Assembly: GCA_017629415.1 (NCBI GenBank)
Contig: JAGBXG010000215.1
Location: 1-6,628, forward strand
Direction: 5' to 3'
Source of the DNA: Pseudomonadota bacterium
Lineage (GTDB): Bacteria > Myxococcota > Bradymonadia > UBA4248
Length of the DNA: 6,628 bases
Shown: one piece after another, positions 1 through 5,183 of the stretch
Position numbering within the stretch: the stretch's first letter is position 1
Layout of the letters: every line of letters starts with the position of its first letter
Notes under the pieces: generated by a model
The model's database searches: none
What the model saw: only the letters and a program-made list of their open reading frames with translations
Told to the model about the DNA's origin: nothing
Position numbers and translations under genes: made by a program

Positions 1-821
1 AAAAGACCGGTAATGGCACCGACTAAGATAATCACACCCAAAATGGCCTTTACAGCTTCTGGAATCGCACCCCAGACTTTTGAGAACGGATCAAGAACCA
101 GCACACATCCAGCCGCGATAGCACAAACGGCAGCCGTTATCCAAAGAATATCCATCCAGTCACGTCCGAGGAGACGCGAATTTTCATCCACATATTCGCG
201 CGAAGGCGGAAAACCGGCTTTGCCAAAACTTTTCTGTCCGAGCAGGAAAATGATGACACCGATGGCCATACCAATAGCTGCGCCTGCAAAACCCACTTTC
301 CAGCCAAAATAATCGGCAAGCGTACCGCAGACAAGCGGGCTGAAGAATGCGCCGACATTGATGCCCATATAGAAAATGGTAAACGCACCGTCACGGCGTG
401 GATCATTGTCTTCGTACAAATTACCGACAATCGTCGAAATATTGGGCTTGAAGAAACCATTGCCTAAAATCAAAAATGCGAGACCATAATACAATGTGCT
501 GGGGAACATCATGAGCATTTCGCCATACATCATGACGAGTCCGCCAATAAAGATGGCCTTGCGAGCCCCCAGATATTTATCTGCTAAAAAGCCGCCGATA
601 AGCGGTGTCAGATAAACAAGACCGGTATAGGTTGCATAGATAGAGAGTGCATTTTCTCGCGTCAGACCTACGCCGCCATCCGTGGTGGCTGCCACCAGAT
701 ACAAGACAAGAATGGCGCGCATGCCGTAGTAGGAGAAACGCTCCATGGCTTCCGTGCCAAATAAATAGTACAAACCTCGGGGATGCCCTTTTTTAGCTGC
801 CCCTACTGATGAATCACTCAA
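1..821 (-). CDS. POT/PTR2-family proton-coupled peptide transporter, N-terminal part (cut by window edge)
   Basis: The minus strand reads open from a TTG at 821 to the window edge (273 codons), so the C-terminal half is missing. It shows the hallmarks of the proton-dependent oligopeptide transporter branch of the MFS, inner-membrane proteins that import di- and tripeptides with protons. The ExxERFxYYG motif in helix 1 (E24, E27, R28, F29, Y31, Y32, G33) is present. So are the GGFLADKYLG loop after helix 2 (76-85), FFKPN in helix 4 (the family's conserved Lys, here K125) and the second PTR2 signature, FTIFYMGINVGAF (147-159). Hydrophobic helices continue to residue 273. Start choice: an in-frame TGA lies at 825-827, the first downstream ATG falls inside the ExxER motif, and GGAG at 829-832 sits 7 bases before the TTG. 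The family is secure; the substrate range cannot be read. Confidence 0.93.
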   Translation of the reverse strand, partial: MSDSSVGAAKKGHPRGLYYLFGTEAMERFSYYGMRAILVLYLVAATTDGGVGLTRENALSIYATYTGLVYLTPLIGGFLADKYLGARKAIFIGGLVMMYGEMLMMFPSTLYYGLAFLILGNGFFKPNISTIVGNLYEDNDPRRDGAFTIFYMGINVGAFFSPLVCGTLADYFGWKVGFAGAAIGMAIGVIIFLLGQKSFGKAGFPPSREYVDENSRLLGRDWMDILWITAAVCAIAAGCVLVLDPFSKVWGAIPEAVKAILGVIILVGAITGL

Positions 822-828
822 TATTCAA

Positions 829-832
829 CTCC
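829..832 (-). promoter_or_regulatory. Shine-Dalgarno site fixing the TTG start of the peptide transporter
   Basis: GGAG on the minus strand lies 7 bases upstream of the TTG at 821. No ATG or GTG in this frame lies between the in-frame TGA (825-827) and the conserved helix-1 motif, so this site decides the start. Confidence 0.65.
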
Positions 833-843
833 AATCAATTTGT

Positions 844-858
844 GTGCGTTAGGCGCAC
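844..858. repeat. Short inverted repeat in the transporter leader
   Basis: GTGCG (844-848) and CGCAC (854-858) form a perfect 5-bp stem with a 5-base loop. It lies in the predicted untranslated leader of the peptide transporter, between the putative transcription start near 881 and the ribosome binding site. It could be an operator or a leader hairpin, or a chance match. Confidence 0.3.
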
Positions 859-887
859 GTTAAACCACATTCCCCCGAACATATCTG

Positions 888-916
888 TCTATAATGATAG
901 GCGTATATTTTTGCAA
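888..916 (-). promoter_or_regulatory. Predicted sigma70-type promoter of the peptide transporter
   Basis: On the minus strand TTGCAA (916-911) and TATAGA (893-888) are separated by exactly 17 bases. This predicts a transcript start near 881 and a leader of about 60 bases. TATCAT, overlapping just upstream of TATAGA, is an alternative -10. TTGCAA is its own reverse complement, so it could also serve a plus-strand promoter, but the best plus-strand -10 (TAAAAT, 932-937) is only 15 bases away. Confidence 0.5.
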
Positions 917-1097
917 CGATTGAATTTTGAATAAAATTAAAGTTCGATTCTTTTTCATCCGGTGGCCTCCGATGGGCATGCAAAATTTTTGTGTGTATTC
1001 GTTCTTTACACCCCAAATCAGTTCCTTATGTCAAACATCCAGGGCACTCTGATTCTGCATACGGTTGACCAAGAAATGGACTATGTGATGCCGGTTT

Positions 1098-1260
1098 GGG
1101 GGCGTTGCGGGGCGGAGCCACGCATCGGGGGTAGGCGCGTATTGGCGCGCGGCTATGACGGCCCTTACGGGCGCGTCATACGCCATGCGTTGCGCGGACT
1201 ATGTCGGCCTGCTGGGCCTCCATACGCCGCGCAAATAGCGCCGAAGGGGGCGTGGCCCCC
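1098..1260. repeat. GC-rich multi-stem palindromic element (candidate dispersed repeat or structured RNA)
   Basis: Pairings read directly: (a) hairpin TGCG/CGCA (1106-1109 with 1121-1124), stacked through a G/A mismatch on GGC/GCC (1111-1113 with 1117-1119). (b) A closing stem of three blocks: GGCGC 1134-1138 with GCGCC 1238-1242, TATT 1140-1143 with AATA 1234-1237, GCGCG 1145-1149 with CGCGC 1228-1232. (c) Enclosed arm 1, 1151-1184: GGC, TATGACG and GCCC pair with GGGC, CGTCATA and GCC around a TTAC loop, with two single-base bulges. (d) Enclosed arm 2, 1194-1227: GCG/CGC, TATG/CATA and GGCC/GGCC. (e) G5/C5 hairpin, 1246-1260. GC is far above the flanks. Whether it is a REP/MITE-like repeat or a transcribed RNA cannot be told from one copy. 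The strand is undetermined and the outer limits are approximate. Confidence 0.65.
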
Positions 1261-1340
1261 GTCCATCAAAGACGCATTCTTCAAAGAATTTCCAAAAATA
1301 TCGAATTTTTAGCGTTTTTTTCTGTGATGAATAGAAAATT

Positions 1341-1369
1341 TTGATAATATTATAAATTCGCGTTTTATT
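1341..1369 (+). promoter_or_regulatory. Possible promoter of the small kinase gene
   Basis: TTGATA (1341-1346) and TTTATT (1364-1369) lie 17 bases apart in AT-rich DNA, giving a predicted start near 1376 and a leader of about 28 bases. The -10 match is mediocre, and TATAAA at 1351-1356 is another possible -10 without a clear -35. The ribosome site is also weak: GGA at 1394-1396, 7 bases before the ATG. Confidence 0.3.
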
Positions 1370-1403
1370 ACGCACATTTATTCTTTTTGGCATGGATTGA
1401 GCT

Positions 1404-2261
1404 ATGCTTTCAGGTCTTCATCAACTTAAACTCCTGCGCGGAACCCCCCCAGCCGAAATTCAACTGCGCAAACGCATTGGCCGCGGTGGTGTCAGTGACC
1501 TATGGATAGCCTCACACGAAGCCGTAGCACACCCATTCATCGTCAAATATTCACGGCATCCTGCCACGCAAAATCCCTATATTCTCGGACAATTTGAACG
1601 TGAGTATGAAGCCTCATGCGCACTGAGCGCCCATGGGCTTGAGCACCTGACAACCTGTGTTTTCGATTTCGATGTCGATGTTTACGAACATCCCTATATC
1701 TTTGAAGAATATTTTCCTTCAAAATCTCTCGATATTTTGATGCCTGTGACTCGGGAATGGCACGTTGTTCAAGATATTTTGGCTAAAACGGCGCAAATTC
1801 TTTCTGAAGTCCATGCCGCCGGCATTGTTCACCGCGATATCAAGCCGGGCAATATTCTCGTCAATGCCAAAGGTGAAGTACGCATTATCGATTTTGCCCT
1901 GAGTACCATTGATGGTCATTGGCATCAATATCATGAAGAAGGCATGGCTCTCGGCACACCTTTGTATATGTCTCCAGAACAGGCTTTCGGACAAAAAATC
2001 ATGCTCACCAGCGCCTGCGACTGGTATTCATTCGGTGTCATGATTTACGAATGGCTGACAGGCAACATGCCGTTCAAAGGGGCTACCGCAAAAGAAACGA
2101 TGCAGATGCATTGCTATGAACCAGCCCCCATGCCCGTCAATACACGCATCTATGGTGCCCCCCAGGCTCTCCCTGAAATCTGTCAGGCATTGCTTTGTAA
2201 AGAACCCAACGCGAGATTTTCTGCCGTCAAACGCCTCAAAACACTTCTCACGCTCTCATAG
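1404..2261 (+). CDS. Stand-alone Hanks-type Ser/Thr protein kinase (DFA variant)
   Basis: A 285-residue soluble protein that is essentially one bacterial eukaryote-like kinase domain, expected to phosphorylate Ser/Thr of cytoplasmic proteins with ATP. Visible landmarks: Gly-rich loop IGRGGVSDLW (25-34), ATP-anchoring Lys K48 in FIVK, probable helix-C Glu E67, catalytic loop HRDIKPGN (143-150; D145, K147, N150), metal-binding D163, activation-segment end GTPLYMSPE (184-192) and helix-F DWYSFG (206-211). The usual DFG reads DFA (163-165), a Gly to Ala change needing one base (GGC to GCC). The metal-binding Asp is kept, so activity is plausible, but the activation-loop hinge may behave differently. 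There is no transmembrane segment or extra sensor domain. The gene converges on the larger membrane kinase, with 59 bases between stop codons. Kinase fold is certain; target unknown. Confidence 0.94.
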   Translation: MLSGLHQLKLLRGTPPAEIQLRKRIGRGGVSDLWIASHEAVAHPFIVKYSRHPATQNPYILGQFEREYEASCALSAHGLEHLTTCVFDFDVDVYEHPYIFEEYFPSKSLDILMPVTREWHVVQDILAKTAQILSEVHAAGIVHRDIKPGNILVNAKGEVRIIDFALSTIDGHWHQYHEEGMALGTPLYMSPEQAFGQKIMLTSACDWYSFGVMIYEWLTGNMPFKGATAKETMQMHCYEPAPMPVNTRIYGAPQALPEICQALLCKEPNARFSAVKRLKTLLTLS

Positions 2262-2306
2262 TGCCTGGCACATCAAATCTATGTTGGGTTTCAAGGCATG
2301 AAGCAC

Positions 2307-2319
2307 ATGTTTCAAACAT
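2307..2319. repeat. Small palindrome between the two convergent kinase genes
   Basis: ATGTTT (2307-2312) and AAACAT (2314-2319) are perfectly complementary around C2313, forming a 5-bp stem with a TCA loop. It sits between the converging stop codons, where a bidirectional terminator would be expected. The stem is AT-rich with no T-run on either side, so terminator function is doubtful. Confidence 0.2.
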
Positions 2320-2320
2320 T

Positions 2321-4969
2321 TCATTCATGAGACGTTGCATTCAGAGGGGCCGGACAGTCTTTCAGCACGTAGGCCAAATAGTCGACTTGAGCTTTCGTGC
2401 GCTGATACTGGGGATCAGAGGGGTTAAGAAATGATAAACTTGCCTTTTTGATGCGATACAGCCGTCCAAAAATGATACCATTTTCCAAATCAAAACATTG
2501 ACTTTTCATATACCATTCAATGGATTCATCATAATTTTCTAAAAAGAAATGGGCCTTGGCAATATTCAAAATAACAGTCTTATCCCCCATGGCATAAGCT
2601 TTTTCAGCCCAATAGCGCACACATTCATATTCTTGTTGTGTCTGATGCAGTTCGATCAAATGATGGCATGCAGCAATATCCCCTTCGTTGGCTTTAGATG
2701 TGAAAAGCATGATAACGATATTTTGCCATTCTGATAAAGCTGTTTTATCTGAAAGCTGCGTATAGATTTCGAGGATATGTTTATAAACTTCAAGATCACC
2801 GCTGCGGAAAGCATCGATATAATATTCTACAGCTTTTTGATATTCATTTTTGGCTTTGTAATAACCGCCGAGAATATTCATGGCAAAGGTATTGCCCATG
2901 CTTGCGGCTTTTTTGTAACAAGTGATAGTCGCCGTTTTATTCGATAACCTTGAAAACAGTTTTGCCTGCAAAATATAGGCATCCGAAAATTCCCAGTTTG
3001 TAAGCAAATCAATGAGATTCGAAAGTCCGTTTAATTTCGCCTCCATCGTATGATGAATCTTTGGCGTATAATGATGGATTTCGTATTTCAGTTCATCCTC
3101 ACTTCTCGCACTGAGGAAAACACTCGGAATAAACGTATGATAAACCACATCCTTTGTGTTAAACAGTTCGGCAAAAGGATAAGGATAAGGCATCGCATAT
3201 AATGTGAAATCATCTTGTTGATCCCGTTCCAAACTCCACAGCAAAGGAATGAGATCACCAACTTTATAATGTTTTTCGGGAGCCGTATAAACGGTAGTTT
3301 CACCATAAAATGTATGTTCAAAGAAATTGGCCTTTCGCATACTCATAGGCAAACTGGGTTTAGAAATCTGATATTGATACGTTACGAGAAATCGCGGCTG
3401 TTCCCGAGTCAATACGACAGGCTGTTTTTTTAAAGTGATGCTTTTGGACTGTTGACTATCTGACGGAATATATTGAATCGAGGTGATTTTTCCCACGGTT
3501 TTATGACTAGATGCCACCAAGTGTAAGAGCAATTCTTTATGAATCGCTTTGGATTTCTTGGGTACAGGCAGCTGAGGTTGTTTCGTATGGGAATAAAAAG
3601 ACAATTTTTTGTTGGCAAACAATCCTTCAAGAGGATCATAATTCTGAATGATATGATTTCTGTTCTGAATATAACTTGTGATAAGCGTGGAAAAAATAAA
3701 ACTGATAAAACTGATGACTCCTGTACAAAGCCAAAATACGCCCAGTTCCTCTTTATCAGGCTGAAATATGAAAAAAAATGTCATCGGCAGAATCAGAAAT
3801 GAAGCCAGATAAATAAAGATATGCCTAAGTTTTAATTTATCCTGCTGTTTTTGAAATTTTTGGATATTCTGGAGACTCTGCGTATCATCAGGAATACTAT
3901 TAAGAATATGGCTGAGTTGGCAAACATCTTTTTCAGGATTCAAATTTTGCCATATTTCATAGTTCCCAGGCTGGCATATCGATTCTACAGTTTCAAGCTT
4001 ATATGCAGAATGTTTAAGCAAAAGCTTGAGAAATGATGGAGGACGCTTATCCGCAAGTGATCTAAACTGTGCAATCAGAATATTATAGTCACACAGTCTC
4101 TTTTCGATCGACGGTTCGAGCATTTGACTGATCGTCTGAACAACGGCAGGCGGTATATGACTTAAATAAGGTTCTATAACCAATTTAAAGTCGCACATTT
4201 CGATATCGGCTGGAGAGGTGCCTGAAAGCAGCTGAAGCGCCACCGCCCCAAGCGCATAAATATCGCTGGCCGGCTGAGCCTGTCCCATCAATTGCTCCGG
4301 AGGCATGTAGCCATATGTGCCGGCAACCGTTGAACCGCCTTTTTGAACCTGAGGATTGGCAACTGCTCCAAAATCGATGAGTGTCACGCGATACCGGCCA
4401 TTCTCGGCAGGTGTCAGCATCAGATTGGAAGGCTTGATATCCCGATGAATAATGACAGGCTGATGACTGTGCAGGGCCTGCAATATCCTTAAAATTTGAA
4501 CGATCATGTCATAAATGGCTTCCGCTGAAAATCGATGCTTCCTTTTGATAAGCTTGGCCATCGTTTCGCCTTCTACATATTTTTGTACAATACATACACA
4601 TGGCGAATCACTTTCCAAATCTTCAATATATTCATAGACCGGAGCGACATTTGGAATATTTAAATGAGAAAGCAGCTTTCCTTCACGCTGAAAAAGCTCA
4701 TATTGCTTCCAAGTTTTTACAGAATGCACATTGAGCAATTTGATGGCCACATATTGACCATCTGTTTTGCGTCTGGCTTTCCAAACCTGTCCCTGAGACC
4801 CTTTTCCAAGCTTTTCTATCAGCTCATATTTCGAAGTGACAATATGGGGCGCATCATTCGAAATGGCATGGGATGATAGATTTTCTTGGTTTTGAAGGAC
4901 TTGCTGCGGCATGGAGAGCAGCGGTTTAGGCATGGGGGTTTGTTTGGGCTTGGGAAGACTGGCAGACAT
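2321..4969 (-). CDS. Membrane Ser/Thr protein kinase with DUF3592-like and Sel1/TPR-like domains
   Basis: An 882-residue multidomain kinase. After a Pro/Gln-rich N-terminus (1-47) comes a complete kinase domain (about 48-305): Gly loop LGKGSQGQVW (54-63), K77 in VAIK, helix-C E96, HRDIKPSN (175-182; D177, K179, N182), DFG 199-201, GTYGYMPPE (217-225) and SDIYALG (235-241). A linker ends in KLKLRH before two transmembrane helices (about 384-402 and 409-433). This predicts kinase and C-terminus both in the cytoplasm. Residues about 488-600 resemble DUF3592 (a TVGKITSI opening, then a Tyr-rich strand and YKVGDLIPLLW); this match is tentative. Residues about 663-840 are helical Sel1/TPR-type repeats (CYKKAASMGN, EYYIDAFRSGD, WAEKAYAMGD, WYMKS), a likely partner-binding surface. 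No Shine-Dalgarno precedes the ATG, and M13 or M20 could be alternative starts. It has its own promoter. Kinase call is firm; stimulus and substrate are unknown. Confidence 0.93.
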   Translation of the reverse strand: MSASLPKPKQTPMPKPLLSMPQQVLQNQENLSSHAISNDAPHIVTSKYELIEKLGKGSQGQVWKARRKTDGQYVAIKLLNVHSVKTWKQYELFQREGKLLSHLNIPNVAPVYEYIEDLESDSPCVCIVQKYVEGETMAKLIKRKHRFSAEAIYDMIVQILRILQALHSHQPVIIHRDIKPSNLMLTPAENGRYRVTLIDFGAVANPQVQKGGSTVAGTYGYMPPEQLMGQAQPASDIYALGAVALQLLSGTSPADIEMCDFKLVIEPYLSHIPPAVVQTISQMLEPSIEKRLCDYNILIAQFRSLADKRPPSFLKLLLKHSAYKLETVESICQPGNYEIWQNLNPEKDVCQLSHILNSIPDDTQSLQNIQKFQKQQDKLKLRHIFIYLASFLILPMTFFFIFQPDKEELGVFWLCTGVISFISFIFSTLITSYIQNRNHIIQNYDPLEGLFANKKLSFYSHTKQPQLPVPKKSKAIHKELLLHLVASSHKTVGKITSIQYIPSDSQQSKSITLKKQPVVLTREQPRFLVTYQYQISKPSLPMSMRKANFFEHTFYGETTVYTAPEKHYKVGDLIPLLWSLERDQQDDFTLYAMPYPYPFAELFNTKDVVYHTFIPSVFLSARSEDELKYEIHHYTPKIHHTMEAKLNGLSNLIDLLTNWEFSDAYILQAKLFSRLSNKTATITCYKKAASMGNTFAMNILGGYYKAKNEYQKAVEYYIDAFRSGDLEVYKHILEIYTQLSDKTALSEWQNIVIMLFTSKANEGDIAACHHLIELHQTQQEYECVRYWAEKAYAMGDKTVILNIAKAHFFLENYDESIEWYMKSQCFDLENGIIFGRLYRIKKASLSFLNPSDPQYQRTKAQVDYLAYVLKDCPAPLNATSHE

Positions 4970-5004
4970 ACATGAAAATCACAAACATAAATTTTGAGAT
5001 ATTT

Positions 5005-5022
5005 AAACTGCCGGAGCAGTTT
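5005..5022 (-). promoter_or_regulatory. Leader hairpin with UNCG-type tetraloop at the 5' end of the membrane-kinase mRNA
   Basis: On the minus strand AAACTGC (5022-5016) pairs perfectly with GCAGTTT (5011-5005) around loop TCCG, closed by a C-G pair. In RNA this is C(UCCG)G, a member of the exceptionally stable UNCG tetraloop class. It begins within a base or two of the transcript start predicted from the promoter. No U-run follows, so it is not a terminator. A 5'-end stabiliser, a binding site for a regulator, or a DNA operator over the start site are all possible. Confidence 0.45.
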
Positions 5023-5028
5023 TATATA

Positions 5029-5057
5029 ATGATATTATGATATGCATAGTTCTGCAA
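5029..5057 (-). promoter_or_regulatory. Predicted sigma70-type promoter of the membrane kinase
   Basis: TTGCAG (5057-5052) and TATCAT (5034-5029) on the minus strand are 17 bases apart, predicting a start near 5022 and a leader of about 52 bases. The plus-strand 8-mers ATGATATT and ATGATATG stand in tandem at 5029-5036 and 5037-5044, covering the -10 and part of the spacer. They could be a protein-binding direct repeat. Confidence 0.5.
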
Positions 5058-5085
5058 TATGATGTAAAAAATTCCTATGATGCCT

Positions 5086-5100
5086 GATTTCCTCGAAATC
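5086..5100. repeat. Perfect inverted repeat upstream of the membrane-kinase promoter
   Basis: GATTTC (5086-5091) and GAAATC (5095-5100) form a perfect 6-bp inverted repeat around CTC, about 29 bases upstream of the predicted -35. The position suits an activator or repressor site. A looser pair, TGCGC 5111-5115 with GCGCA 5129-5133, follows it. Function is inferred from position only. Confidence 0.3.
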
Positions 5101-5139
5101 CCATTCGTTCTGCGCCCCTAACGAGCCTGCGCAAGATAC

Positions 5140-5163
5140 AAAAAAAGCGCCGTTTCCGGCGCT
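5140..5163 (-). terminator. Rho-independent terminator of the coiled-coil gene
   Basis: On the minus strand AGCGCCG (5163-5157) pairs perfectly with CGGCGCT (5152-5146) around a 4-base loop GAAA, itself a GNRA tetraloop. An uninterrupted T-tract follows (complement of A5140-A5145). It begins 20 bases past the stop of the coiled-coil gene and separates it from the membrane kinase downstream. Confidence 0.9.
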
Positions 5164-5183
5164 ATGCATGAGAAAGCTTATGG

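Larger units (their letters stand above)
822..1403. other. 582-base intergenic region without a convincing protein gene
   Basis: This gap lies between the divergently transcribed peptide transporter and the small kinase. The left part (822-960) is AT-rich and holds the transporter leader and promoter. From 961 to about 1090 I see nothing I can name. From about 1098 to 1260 the composition switches abruptly to very high GC with dense self-complementarity, annotated separately. From 1261 to 1403 it is AT-rich again, with small hairpins (1276-1289 and 1294-1310), a run of seven T (1315-1321) and the probable promoter of the kinase. Open frames here have no ribosome binding site and follow the palindromic DNA. 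Confidence 0.75.

Noticed and set aside
962..1312. 116-codon plus-strand open frame from a GTG
   Set aside because: There is no ribosome binding site, and its C-terminal half is only a translation of the GC-rich palindromic element; its composition follows the DNA structure, not a protein family.
1294..1321. AAAAAT/ATTTTT hairpin followed by seven T as a plus-strand terminator of the structured element
   Set aside because: The stem is pure A/T and the T-run starts five bases later; too weak to call, though it may matter if the element proves to be transcribed.
1199..1393. 64-codon minus-strand open frame opposite the kinase upstream region
   Set aside because: It spans the 3' part of the palindromic element and the AT-rich kinase promoter, and has no recognisable protein features.
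1392..1400. Two-codon upstream reading frame ATG-GAT-TGA before the small kinase
   Set aside because: Too short and without its own ribosome site; a chance match overlapping the kinase's weak Shine-Dalgarno.
2262..2298. TGCCT/AGGCA pairing as a terminator between the convergent kinases
   Set aside because: Only five base pairs with a 27-base loop and no T-run.
1404..4969. Anti-phage or toxin-type kinase defence system
   Set aside because: Neither kinase shows defence-specific domains, and no nuclease, toxin, antitoxin or phage-associated gene is present.
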